Assembly (NCBI GenBank): GCA_902465425.1
Contig: CABQNA010000006.1
Location: 1 to 23,501 of the forward strand
Reading direction: 5' to 3'
Source: an uncultured Collinsella sp.
GTDB lineage: Bacteria > Actinomycetota > Coriobacteriia > Coriobacteriales > Coriobacteriaceae
DNA: 23,501 nucleotides
This document shows positions 1 to 7,332 of this stretch, piece by piece. Numbering within the stretch: the stretch's first letter is position 1; each line of letters begins with the position of its first letter. The notes below the pieces were generated by a model, which saw only the letters and a program-made list of their open reading frames with translations, was not told the origin of the DNA and did not search any database. The position numbers were made by a program, and so were the translations under genes.

Positions 1-800
1 GCCACCAGCGTCGCCTGACAGGAACGGGGGATGGCGTTGTCCTTGGTGCCGCCGTTAAAGCTAACGATGGCGGGCTCGCCGGCAACCATCAGGCGGTCGA
101 TGATGCGGGCCATGATGAGGTTGCCGTTACCGCGCTCCAGGTGGATATCGCTGCCGGAGTGACCGCCCAGCAGGCCGGAGATGTCGAGCGTGAGGGTGCT
201 ACCGGTCTTGTGTTCGCGCGCGATCGGGCAGGTGTAGGTAACGACGACGCCGCCGGCGCAGCTGACGGTGGCAACGCCCTCTTCCTCGGAGTCAAGGTTA
301 ATCATGGTGCGGGCGCTAATCTGGGACTTGTCGAGCGTCTCGGCGCCGACCAGGCCAGTCTCCTCGTCGGTGGTGAACACGCACTCGAGAGCCGGATGGG
401 CAATCGAATCATCGTTGAGCACGGTAAGCATCAGAGCGACAGCAATACCGTTGTCGGCGCCCAGAGTGGTGCCGTTAGCGGTGAGGACGCCGTCCTTGAC
501 GACCAAGTCGATACCGTCGGTCGTAAAGTCGTGCTCAACGGAGCCCAGCTTGTCGCACACCATGTCGATGTGGCCCTGCAGCATCACGGTCGGGGCATTC
601 TCGGCACCGGCAGATGCGGGCTTGCGAATGACGACGTTGTAGACCTCGTCCTGGTACACATCGAGACCGCGCTCCTTGGCAAACGCGACTAGGAAATCGC
701 TGATGCCCTTCTCGTTGCCAGACCCACGGGGGATCGCGCTGACCTCCTCAAAGAAATGGAACAGCTGGGCGGGCTCGTAGCCGGTAATCTTGTAGTCCAT
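1..800 (-). CDS. pepD: PepD-type aminoacyl-histidine dipeptidase, N-terminal part (cut by window edge)
   Basis: Cytosolic M20-family metallopeptidase that hydrolyses Xaa-His and other dipeptides. The frame is open from ATG at 800 to position 1 (266 codons); family members are about 480-490 residues, so the C-terminal half lies outside. Visible M20C marks are HIDMV (His77, Asp79), LGADNG (Asp116, bridging metal ligand), TDEETG (Glu146/Glu147, catalytic base and ligand), INLDSEEEG (Asp170) and GLLGGHSGSDI, where the lid domain begins. The order and wording match PepD rather than PepT or PepV. The start is fixed by AAGGAGG four bases upstream of the ATG. It is probably transcribed alone, because a terminator-like hairpin (881-917) separates it from the toxin-antitoxin pair. 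A weak minus-strand promoter (TTTATG, 17 bases, TATACA; 845-873) could serve it. Function is from motifs; exact substrate range is not visible. Confidence 0.93.
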   Translation of the reverse strand, partial: MDYKITGYEPAQLFHFFEEVSAIPRGSGNEKGISDFLVAFAKERGLDVYQDEVYNVVIRKPASAGAENAPTVMLQGHIDMVCDKLGSVEHDFTTDGIDLVVKDGVLTANGTTLGADNGIAVALMLTVLNDDSIAHPALECVFTTDEETGLVGAETLDKSQISARTMINLDSEEEGVATVSCAGGVVVTYTCPIAREHKTGSTLTLDISGLLGGHSGSDIHLERGNGNLIMARIIDRLMVAGEPAIVSFNGGTKDNAIPRSCQATLV

Positions 801-823
801 GGTGCCTCCTTGGCGCAACTGGT

Positions 824-852
824 TTGACAGTAAGGCTTGCGACTTGTATATT
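824..852 (+). promoter_or_regulatory. Sigma70-like promoter pointing into the toxin-antitoxin antisense strand
   Basis: A perfect -35 TTGACA (824-829), a 17-base spacer and TATATT (847-852) lie on the plus strand. All neighbouring genes are on the minus strand, so a transcript starting near 859 would be antisense to the PIN toxin gene. The match is better than anything found for pepD on the other strand, but it overlaps that possible promoter and could be chance. Confidence 0.35.
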
Positions 853-880
853 CCCAGACTTCGTTTGCATAAACCAGTCG

Positions 881-917
881 AAAACGCCGAGCGCTCTCGC
901 ATCATCGGCTAACGGCG
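881..917 (-). terminator. Likely intrinsic terminator of the toxin-antitoxin operon
   Basis: Read on the minus strand, CGCCG-tt-AGC pairs with GCTCGGCG (forward 885-892 with 908-917, two-base bulge) and is followed by TTTTC. It lies about 30 bases past the PIN toxin stop codon. The U-tract is short, so termination may be partial. Confidence 0.5.
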
Positions 918-947
918 AGGAACGTCACTTTATCAAGATGGAGCAGG

Positions 948-1469
948 CTAGACGGACAGGGCGGATGAGCTGTTGACCTCTCCAACCAACCTCAACGCCT
1001 TTTCGACGTTAATGCATACACCATTGGTATGTTTAATGAGATTTTTATCCTCGGTCACCACGTAATCGGCATCGATACGATTGGCGACGCCCAACATAAG
1101 GTCGTCCTCGAAATCGTTGTGATGATGCTTGAACACAAACGAATCGAAGACCTCGCCTGCTCCCACCGGCGCGATAAGGGCGAGCTCGCGCATCTGCCGA
1201 ACGCATGCCCAGGCCGTTTCGTCCGCCGCCGCAATGGCGCTATCGCTCAGCGAGCCATTCTTCCTTCGGCACTCCTTCTTGATTGCCGCCGAGACAAGAT
1301 ACGAGACATCTTTGACCGAAAGCGACGAGGCAAACAGGGCAATCAGCTCCGAAGCGTCGGCAATCTCGATCAGATGGACGACGTTTGCCGTACGGTCAGA
1401 CCTACCAGAAAAATAATCCATCCATACATTGGTATCGATGAGCAACTTGAGGATTCCGCCCGCACTCAT
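948..1469 (-). CDS. PIN-domain toxin of a type II toxin-antitoxin pair
   Basis: Predicted Mg2+-dependent ribonuclease of the PIN fold, 173 residues. The N-terminal strand carries LLIDTNVWMDYF with the first acidic ligand (Asp12). The acidic cluster NDFEDDLML sits about two thirds along, and DADYVVTEDKNL gives the last conserved Asp segment near the C-terminus. The chosen start (ATG at 1469) overlaps the antitoxin stop as ATGA, with GGTGGAG just upstream inside the antitoxin gene. An upstream ATG at 1481 has no better site. The 4-base overlap implies translational coupling to the antitoxin. PIN proteins in such pairs cleave tRNA, rRNA or mRNA; the target cannot be read from sequence. Confidence 0.88.
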   Translation of the reverse strand: MSAGGILKLLIDTNVWMDYFSGRSDRTANVVHLIEIADASELIALFASSLSVKDVSYLVSAAIKKECRRKNGSLSDSAIAAADETAWACVRQMRELALIAPVGAGEVFDSFVFKHHHNDFEDDLMLGVANRIDADYVVTEDKNLIKHTNGVCINVEKALRLVGEVNSSSALSV

Positions 1470-1825
1470 AGCTCCACCCACTCGGGATAGCGATCGGCCA
1501 TGGCTTCCTCATAGAGGTCGTCGTAGTCACCCGAGAACTCAGGGATGGGGATGCCGTATTTGAGGCACGAATCGCGAACGATATGGCTGCCTTGTGCGGC
1601 CCTTGACTCCATGCGCTGGGGTTCCACTCCGTCAGAAACCGGAGCCGCCGCGTCTCCCTTCGAGGGCATGCGTCCGTTAACGACCAGATACTCCCAAAGT
1701 GTCCGAACGGCTTGTGACGGCGTCATGCCAATATGAGTCAGGACGGCGTCTCCCGCCTCTTTGAGCTGGCGATCTATACGCACGTTCATCTGAATAGATT
1801 TTTTATCGAGCAATTCGGCTTCCAT
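1466..1825 (-). CDS. RelB/DinJ-like ribbon-helix-helix antitoxin
   Basis: This 119-residue protein is the upstream partner of the PIN toxin. Residues 11-53 (KSIQMNVRIDRQLKEAG..., then GMTPSQAVRTLWEYLV) fit the DinJ/RelB ribbon-helix-helix: a short strand followed by two helices that dimerise and bind operator DNA. The remaining 65 residues, acidic and ending EWVEL, would be the flexible toxin-binding tail. ATG at 1825 has AAGGA six bases upstream. By family precedent the protein neutralises the toxin and represses the operon; an inverted repeat over the likely -10 box (1843-1871) supports autoregulation. RelB/DinJ proteins usually pair with RelE/YafQ toxins, so the PIN partner is a less standard combination. 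Confidence 0.85.
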   Translation of the reverse strand: MEAELLDKKSIQMNVRIDRQLKEAGDAVLTHIGMTPSQAVRTLWEYLVVNGRMPSKGDAAAPVSDGVEPQRMESRAAQGSHIVRDSCLKYGIPIPEFSGDYDDLYEEAMADRYPEWVEL

Positions 1826-1842
1826 GCCTCATCCTTCAGGTT

Positions 1843-1872
1843 GCTATACATCATCCTGGACTTAGTATAGCA
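1843..1872 (-). promoter_or_regulatory. Toxin-antitoxin promoter with overlapping inverted repeat
   Basis: GCTATAC (1843-1849) and GTATAGC (1865-1871) are 7-base perfect inverted arms with a 15-base spacer. On the minus strand the distal arm contains an extended -10, TGCTATACT (1864-1872); the -35 is poor, as is usual for extended -10 promoters. Transcription would start near 1857, about 30 bases before the antitoxin ATG. A ribbon-helix-helix dimer bound at the two arms would block it (inference). Confidence 0.5.
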
Positions 1873-1998
1873 TCCATAAGAGCGCAGCAATGCCTTACCG
1901 AGAGGTGTAGTGGCTTACATTTTCCCGGTAAGCACCAACCTCGAACAGCTTTCCACCATGGCAGAAATTAAGACTCAAATGGGCTAACCTTCCGGCGT

Positions 1999-3630
1999 CT
2001 ACAGCTCAATCACTTCGTCGCAAGCCTCAAGCAACTCGGGATCATGCGAGACAACAACCACTATATGATCCTCTTTCTTCTGTTGCAGAATATCAATGAA
2101 CGCTGACCTACTCGCTCCGTCAAGCGCCGACGTCGGTTCATCGAATAACATGACGGGTGAGTCCTTAAGCAATACACGAATAATCGCAATCTTCTGCTTC
2201 TCACCACCCGATATATTATGGTTTTGCTCGTCCAGCACCCCATCAAGACCATTGGGAAGTGTTGAGACCAGTTTGGTCAGACCAAACTGGTCTACAAGTC
2301 GCCCGACTTCAAGAATTGGACAATTATCGCCCGCGAGTAGCGTCAGATTCTCTCTGAGTGTTCCGTTAACGATATCAGGTTCTTGCTCGGCAATACCAAC
2401 GACATACGAGCGTAGATTTATAGAATCAATCTGGCTCAAATCAACCTCGTCATAAGCAATAGTCCCAACGCAATCATCGGGATATAGACCAGCTATGCCA
2501 TCGAGAAGCGTGCTTTTCCCGCTTCCGTTTGCGCCCGACACGCCGTATAAGACTCCTCGATTAAGCGAGATGAGCTCTGGATAATCTATGATTCGATCGG
2601 TATCAGGGCGACAAATCGACAGGCCCTTGCACACAAGTGAAACAGGAGAACCAATGCGGACAGAACCGTTCGCCTCTTCATCCATTGCCCAAAGGCGCTT
2701 AAGGCGTTGGGCGCTCACCTTGCTCGCCTGGTAGCTTTTGCCCCAAGAAAGCAAGTTCACCAGAGCGGAATTGGCGCTCGAATAATAGCTCAATGCCGTC
2801 AGCAGAAAACCAACCGGCATTTTACCTGCGACAATCTCACAGCCTCCAATCGCGAGCAAACAGAACTGCGCAAAGGAAAAAATCAACTGATTCGCAAGTT
2901 CGAACCGTGATCCGGCTTTTTGGTTAGCCAATATAGCTGGATAAAGACCATCGAAAGCCTTCTGCAGCCTCAAGGAATAGAAATCAAATAATGAATGGCG
3001 ACGAAGAAAGGAGACGCTCTCCAGCTGGCTCTGGAGAGTCCCATAGAAAGCAGCGGTCTTTTCTTGAAACTCAAAGCCTCGATTGAACAGCAGCCCGCTA
3101 AACAATCGATAAACTACTGCCCCCGTAACGATGCAGGCTAGACAGGCAATCGCCATCGCAATGTTTATATTCATCAACATAATCAAGGAACAGATAATCG
3201 TTGCAACACCGCCAATGATATTTGACGCCGATGTTATTCCGAATATTATGAGGTCGTTTGAATCGTGATTGATTTGCTGATTATAATAGCCCGCATCAAA
3301 TCCGATGAAAAACTTCCGGGGCAAACGCTTGACGTGTTCAAGTGTGTCAGCGTTAAGTTGATATCCCGCATGCGCTTGAAGGTCGACATAGATTAGGGAA
3401 GTCCAATAGGCCAACACCGAACCCACAATGGCGACCACGCCAATCGCGAAAATACATAAGACTAGCGTCCGCAAACTAATACCGAGGACATTTTTTGCCG
3501 CCAGCACATTTACAGTCAGTCCCAACAGATATGGTTCAGCAAGGCTGCACAGCTGAGACAAGACATCGAGAAGCAGATAGACATAAAGCCTTGGCTTATG
3601 GAGGAGATATATCTTCCAAAATCTAAACAT
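1999..3630 (-). CDS. ABC exporter (fused membrane and ATPase domains), last gene of the RiPP cluster
   Basis: This is a half-transporter of 543 residues. An ABC_membrane-type region with about six hydrophobic segments covers roughly residues 10-310, and a nucleotide-binding domain fills the last 210. The latter has Walker A GANGSGKST (near residue 370), signature ISGGEKQK, Walker B VMLFDEPTSALD and H-loop VVSHD. There is no N-terminal C39 peptidase domain, so it would export a peptide without trimming a leader. The start at 3630 is preferred to 3645 or 3690 because GAGG lies nine bases upstream. It overlaps the maturase stop by eight bases (ATGTTTAG), so the two are translationally coupled. 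In context its cargo is probably the modified Cys-rich peptide. The NBD coding region contains a 29-bp perfect palindrome (2265-2293). A weak 7-base inverted repeat (1894-1932) without a T-tract is all that resembles a terminator after it. Confidence 0.88.
   Translation of the reverse strand: MFRFWKIYLLHKPRLYVYLLLDVLSQLCSLAEPYLLGLTVNVLAAKNVLGISLRTLVLCIFAIGVVAIVGSVLAYWTSLIYVDLQAHAGYQLNADTLEHVKRLPRKFFIGFDAGYYNQQINHDSNDLIIFGITSASNIIGGVATIICSLIMLMNINIAMAIACLACIVTGAVVYRLFSGLLFNRGFEFQEKTAAFYGTLQSQLESVSFLRRHSLFDFYSLRLQKAFDGLYPAILANQKAGSRFELANQLIFSFAQFCLLAIGGCEIVAGKMPVGFLLTALSYYSSANSALVNLLSWGKSYQASKVSAQRLKRLWAMDEEANGSVRIGSPVSLVCKGLSICRPDTDRIIDYPELISLNRGVLYGVSGANGSGKSTLLDGIAGLYPDDCVGTIAYDEVDLSQIDSINLRSYVVGIAEQEPDIVNGTLRENLTLLAGDNCPILEVGRLVDQFGLTKLVSTLPNGLDGVLDEQNHNISGGEKQKIAIIRVLLKDSPVMLFDEPTSALDGASRSAFIDILQQKKEDHIVVVVSHDPELLEACDEVIEL
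2265..2293. repeat. 29-bp perfect palindrome inside the ABC exporter gene
   Basis: AGACCAGTTTGGTC (2265-2278) and its exact reverse complement (2280-2293) flank a single A. The segment encodes the LVDQFGLTKLV region of the ATPase domain. Fourteen-base perfect arms with a one-base centre are rare by chance in coding DNA. Confidence 0.9.
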
Positions 3631-4681
3631 CGTGATTTGCCTCATGCGAATACTGATAATTACAAGCCAACCGCATTCTCTGCCTGGCATTGAATTTAAC
3701 GCTCGCGCATTTTCTCTGGCCCTCCATCGCGGCGTGGGGACATCCGCCCATACAAGCCGGAAACATTACACACTCGCCACATACTGGGTCGTTTGGTAAA
3801 TACTCCATCCATTTCAAATAGTTCGAATTAGCTTTCACACCTTCTCGAACATTTCCAACGGCGTACTCGCCCTTGCCAACCTCATCCCAACATTTAAAAA
3901 GTCTACCAAGCGGATCGATGACAAACGAATTAAGGGAAACCGCACAGCAGACGCCTGGTTCATACGGCGTAAACGGAATAACGTTGAATCCGCGCTCGCT
4001 AGCTTTATCCATAAAGAACGTTTCAACTTGAGAGAATCCACGCTGAGAAAAACAATGAATGTCATTTGAGCAAGTATCGTTAACATTGTCGACCGCAGCA
4101 AGATAAATCGCGACTTTACCGCGAAGCCCTTTAGCGTCAAGCTCGTCAATCAACGCATCGACCTCTTTGCTATTGGACTCATCGACATTCACGCGAATGG
4201 TAATCTGAAGAACATCGGCACATGAGATGATATTGTCGATAATGGCATCATATGTCGGACGACCGTCGGCCGGGACCCTCCGCGAATCACGATCCCTCTT
4301 TGAGCCATCAATAGTGATTTGAACCGAACCGATCTGACAATCAGCAAGCTTCTGAGCAATTTCTCGCGTCAGGAGATATCCGTTCGTTACCATTCCGGCA
4401 GAATAAGTAGCGCCTGGCCTAATCGCCCCTCTCAGTTCTTTTGTCAGTCGCTCGATCATGTCCACACAGAGCAGGGGTTCGCCTCCATACCAGTCAACGT
4501 GAAGATCGTTGATCCCGGGATAGCCGGAACGCACGAATTCTGCGATATCCATCATTGTCTCTTCTGACATAGTGGGGTGCGAGCAGCCTTTTTCATAGCA
4601 GTAGGGACACCTAAAATTGCATGCCAGCGTTGGAGCAATCGTCAGTCCTAAATAGTCATTTGCAAACCTTCCGACAAGCTC
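3623..4681 (-). pseudogene. Radical SAM/SPASM peptide maturase, catalytic part (frame broken from its N-terminus)
   Basis: This frame holds the radical SAM core: ACNFRCPYCYE with the CxxxCxxC cluster ligands (Cys97, 101, 104 of the rebuilt protein), WYGGEPL, then a SPASM region with KCWDEVG and a Cys-rich CxxCxxxPxCxxxC stretch near the C-terminus for auxiliary iron-sulfur clusters. Such enzymes install thioether or other crosslinks in RiPP precursors. After the in-frame TGA at 4682-4684 there is no ATG, GTG or TTG before the CxxxCxxC motif, and the first ATG (4570) lies past it. The frame therefore cannot make a working enzyme alone. The upstream 86-codon ORF supplies the typical maturase N-terminus in the +1 register. 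One extra base near 4670-4674 (GAAGG to GAAAGG) would join them into a normal 428-residue protein. The break is a real mutation, a recoding event or a sequence error. Confidence 0.85.
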
Positions 4682-4908
4682 TCAAGCATCAACATTCGCC
4701 GCTCGTCAACATCGTCATCTACCAACATGCCACCCATCTTAAGGGCCTCTTCGAAATCACCATCCAAGGCGGCGGCACCCTTGCGATATAAATTCAGCTC
4801 ATTCGTGTGCGCAGCGTCAAGGTCGAGAACGCCACCAGACTGGGTATTGTAGATAGTGATACCGTTCACATCATTCTCTTCAATAACGTTAAATTCAGAC
4901 TCTTTCAT
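4648..4908 (-). pseudogene. N-terminal part of the radical SAM maturase, separated by a frameshift
   Basis: These 86 codons begin at ATG 4908 with CGGAGC upstream, directly after the permease TAA. The protein starts MKESEFNVIEENDVNGITIYN and later has GGMLVDDDVDERR. That is the usual N-terminal domain of SPASM-type peptide maturases, a short beta/helix region that often binds the precursor leader. It normally leads within about 20 residues into xLTIAPTLxCNFRCPYC. Here the last genuine residues are about ESLSE; the reading then runs out of frame to a TAG at 4648, while LGLTIAPTLACNF continues in the overlapping frame. Alternatively it is a separate small recognition protein, but the missing start codon for the downstream frame argues against that. 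Confidence 0.8.
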
Positions 4909-5718
4909 TTATATGCTCCGTTTTCTGATAGCGCCCTTGATAGCCCAACAAAGTCCGAGGATGACAATGGGAACGACTGTTGCCAGCGCTACAAACAGCA
5001 ACGTCCCCGGCACGATAAATTGAATTGGTCGCGGAGACGCAAGGGTCGCCAGCCATGTCAAGTGCAGTGGCATATTTGGATTCCCGTACCCCAAATAGAG
5101 CAGCAGGATGATGAACGATAGAACAAACGCGCCATTTCCAAAGAGTGAGATGGCCAGGACGAGCAGCAGGCATAACGTTGTGCAAATCAAGGCAGCAAGA
5201 GACAGTCGAAGAAGAAACTCTCCGATCATATCCATCGTCATTCCTATGCCACTCGCGCTTTGGACCGCACCAACGAGTATCGAAAAGAGAACAAAACCAC
5301 CGACAAGCGTGACAATCGAGACAAGAGTCCTTGCAACCAACAACTGTACTGTTTTCATTCCCCTTGCATAGGAAACAAGCCATTGAGATCCCGTTATCGG
5401 AGTTCGAAACGCATAGCCGATGACGAGAACAGCAACAATAGGAAAGAACAGAGAATGGGCAAGCGGTGCCACAGCGGAAAGGTAGCGAGCTCCATCTTTA
5501 ACGAGGTCTCCCGGAATTCCCACAAAACCATATTGTGGGTTTGGAAAGAAGCCCATAACACCGTCGCCAAGCCAATCGCTCGTTCCGTAGGCTCTCCATG
5601 GTTCATAAGACACAGAATAAAGCAATGCGAGCACGAAACCTGCCGCAATCAGCAGAAGAGGCGCTTTGCTCTTCATAACTCGATAGGCTTCAGCCTTAAT
5701 CATATCTTCGCAGCGCAT
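4909..5718 (-). CDS. ABC-2 type permease, second subunit of the cluster transporter
   Basis: This is a 269-residue integral membrane protein with an N-terminal cytosolic stretch (MRCEDMIKAEAYRVMKSKAPLL), a first membrane helix, a large loop around residues 40-80 with Gly/Pro/aromatic residues, then five further hydrophobic segments and a basic C-terminus (AIRKRSI). This is the ABC-2/BcrB-type layout. ATG at 5718 is chosen over 5778 because it follows the previous stop by two bases and has GGAGG eight bases upstream. Its TAA abuts the maturase ATG. With the adjacent permease and ATPase it probably forms a BcrAB/LanFEG-like complex that removes the peptide from the membrane (immunity). This role is inferred from gene order. 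Confidence 0.8.
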   Translation of the reverse strand: MRCEDMIKAEAYRVMKSKAPLLLIAAGFVLALLYSVSYEPWRAYGTSDWLGDGVMGFFPNPQYGFVGIPGDLVKDGARYLSAVAPLAHSLFFPIVAVLVIGYAFRTPITGSQWLVSYARGMKTVQLLVARTLVSIVTLVGGFVLFSILVGAVQSASGIGMTMDMIGEFLLRLSLAALICTTLCLLLVLAISLFGNGAFVLSFIILLLYLGYGNPNMPLHLTWLATLASPRPIQFIVPGTLLFVALATVVPIVILGLCWAIKGAIRKRSI

Positions 5719-5720
5719 TT

Positions 5721-6524
5721 CTACCCCCTCCTCGCTTTGATTCCCATGACCCCGAGCTGCAACGAAACAACGGTGCAAATTACAGAGAAAAGAATGATAT
5801 GATTAATGGCTAGGCCTTGAAAGCACAGATTTCCAAGATGGCGTAAGTATGGTCCGACTGAGAGCCACCAGGGAATTTGCGTCGATGCGTGATTGGAAAA
5901 GACCACCAGCGTATATTCATCGGAGGCGAGCAGCGTCCCGACCAACACCAACATAATGCTAAGCGGTGCATTTCTAAGTAAATAGAAAACTGCCATCGAC
6001 TGAGCTACTAATGCAGCCAAAATAGCATCAATCAAAAGCAACACGGGCAGGTATCTATCAAGAAACACCCGCCCATCCACATAGCAGCCAAGCGGAGATT
6101 TGAAGAGAGTGAATCCCGAAAACAGGTCGAACGCTGTTGAAGTTGCAATCGTCAGAACAAGCCACTTTGCGACAACGGCCTTTGCTACACCCGTCCCTTT
6201 TGCATACGTCACTTCAGAAGACCTGCTTTGATAATCCATGGCGCAGGAAATAACAATGCATCCGGCTAGAACGAAAAACCACTCGTAGGTCATGAATAGT
6301 GCCGTCCGAACCGCCGAACCAGCTGGGTCAGTCTTGTCGAGGATGTTTGCAAAGAAACCAATCTGTTTGCCGACTCCCCCTAAATCAGATGTTCCATAAG
6401 TCCCATACATATTTGGATTACAGACATCTTTAACAATCCAAATTCCCCAGATCAACAACACGAAAAAGGCTGGATTTCTGAGCAACCGACGGGCTTCGCA
6501 TCTAATCAGTCGCAGAAGTTGCAT
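5721..6524 (-). CDS. ABC-2 type permease, first subunit of the cluster transporter
   Basis: This is a 267-residue membrane protein. An MQLLRLIRCEARRLLRNPAF cytosolic start leads into helix 1 (FFVLLIWGIWIV); an extracytoplasmic loop with several Gly/Asn residues and about five more hydrophobic segments follow. Its N-terminal organisation parallels the next permease, with a Tyr-Gly-Thr-Ser-Asp motif in the first loop of both (YGTYGTSDLGG here, AYGTSDWLG there). The two probably arose by duplication and act as a heterodimer. The start at 6524 overlaps the ATPase gene by 23 bases and has GGGGAGG six bases upstream, so translation is likely coupled. Confidence 0.82.
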   Translation of the reverse strand: MQLLRLIRCEARRLLRNPAFFVLLIWGIWIVKDVCNPNMYGTYGTSDLGGVGKQIGFFANILDKTDPAGSAVRTALFMTYEWFFVLAGCIVISCAMDYQSRSSEVTYAKGTGVAKAVVAKWLVLTIATSTAFDLFSGFTLFKSPLGCYVDGRVFLDRYLPVLLLIDAILAALVAQSMAVFYLLRNAPLSIMLVLVGTLLASDEYTLVVFSNHASTQIPWWLSVGPYLRHLGNLCFQGLAINHIILFSVICTVVSLQLGVMGIKARRG

Positions 6525-7230
6525 TATCTGCCTCCCCGATCAAATCCAAAAACCGCTTTTCCAGACTTCGGTCTTTGTAGGAGTTTTCTTCCTTAACGAG
6601 AAGTCTGCCTTGATGGAGAAAAGCAAAAGATGTCGCAACTTTCTCCAATTCATCTAGGTTATGGCTTGAAATGAGCACCGTTTTATCCCGTTTGTCCTTC
6701 AACGACAGCAGGAGATCACGCACCTCAATCACACCCACTGGATCGAGCCCGTTTATGGGTTCATCCATGATGAGTAGTTGCGGGTTGCCCAGAAGAGCCG
6801 TTCCGATATCCAGGCGACGCTTCATGCCGAGCGAGTATTGTTTTACCGATGCATCCGCCGCATTTTCTAGGCCAACGGCAGCGAGCACTCGATTAACTTC
6901 ACTTTTCGGCAGCCCCCACTCGATACAGCGTGAGATCAAGTTTTCTCGACCGGTTAAGTTCAAGAATGCCCCACAGCCGTCGGGGACGAATCCGATATTT
7001 CTGCGTGCTCTTGCCAGACCTGTTCTCCCAGACTCGCCGAAAAAACTGATTGAGCCTTTCGTTGCTTTAAGCAAGCCAAGAAGAATATCAATCAACGTAC
7101 TCTTCCCCGCGCCGTTCTCCCCAACGAGAGCGCACACTTCGCCCTCATCTATATCAAATGAAACATCAGACAACGCCCAGTTTTTGCCGTAGCGCTTTGA
7201 TAGATCCTTGATTGAAATCGCATTACCCAT
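6502..7230 (-). CDS. ABC transporter ATPase, BcrA/LanF-like
   Basis: This single nucleotide-binding domain has 242 residues: Walker A GENGAGKST (about 38-46), signature YSLGMKRRL (the SLGM form common in BcrA/drug and lantibiotic immunity ATPases), Walker B LLIMDEPINGLD and switch His in LISSHNLDELE. The C-terminal extension is short. It energises the two ABC-2 permeases encoded immediately downstream. It is the first gene after the terminator-like hairpin at 7248-7292, so its expression should be lower than that of the precursor peptide. The ATG at 7230 has only a distant GAGG, so initiation may be modest. Housekeeping efflux is an alternative, but position between precursor and maturase favours immunity or export of the peptide. 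Confidence 0.88.
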   Translation of the reverse strand: MGNAISIKDLSKRYGKNWALSDVSFDIDEGEVCALVGENGAGKSTLIDILLGLLKATKGSISFFGESGRTGLARARRNIGFVPDGCGAFLNLTGRENLISRCIEWGLPKSEVNRVLAAVGLENAADASVKQYSLGMKRRLDIGTALLGNPQLLIMDEPINGLDPVGVIEVRDLLLSLKDKRDKTVLISSHNLDELEKVATSFAFLHQGRLLVKEENSYKDRSLEKRFLDLIGEADNATSATD

Positions 7231-7247
7231 GTCTCATGAACCTCATT

Positions 7248-7292
7248 AAAAAGGCAGCGCGGTCGACGGATGGCAGTTATCGACCACGCTGC
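7248..7292 (-). terminator. Intrinsic terminator/attenuator between precursor and transporter genes
   Basis: On the minus strand a 13-base stem (forward 7254-7266 with 7280-7292, one G-T pair) with a 13-base loop is followed by CTTTTT. It lies 40 bases after the peptide stop and 18 bases before the ATPase ATG. A leaky terminator here would give much precursor mRNA and little of the rest, a common arrangement in RiPP and bacteriocin operons. Confidence 0.8.
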
Positions 7293-7332
7293 TTACCCTC
7301 TGCTGTCTTAACCAGCATTAACGTTCGCGTTG

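Noticed and set aside
1894..1932. Terminator of the RiPP exporter operon
   Set aside because: CTTACCG/CGGTAAG arms are present, but the 25-base loop and the lack of a T-tract make it unconvincing.
1999..3630. Peptidase-containing (C39) exporter that would trim a double-glycine leader
   Set aside because: The protein starts directly with the membrane domain and has no room for the roughly 130-residue Cys protease domain.
4648..4684. Programmed -1 frameshift site in the maturase gene
   Set aside because: No X-XXY-YYZ slippery heptamer in the zero frame and no clear downstream stem; a one-base deletion explains the break more simply.
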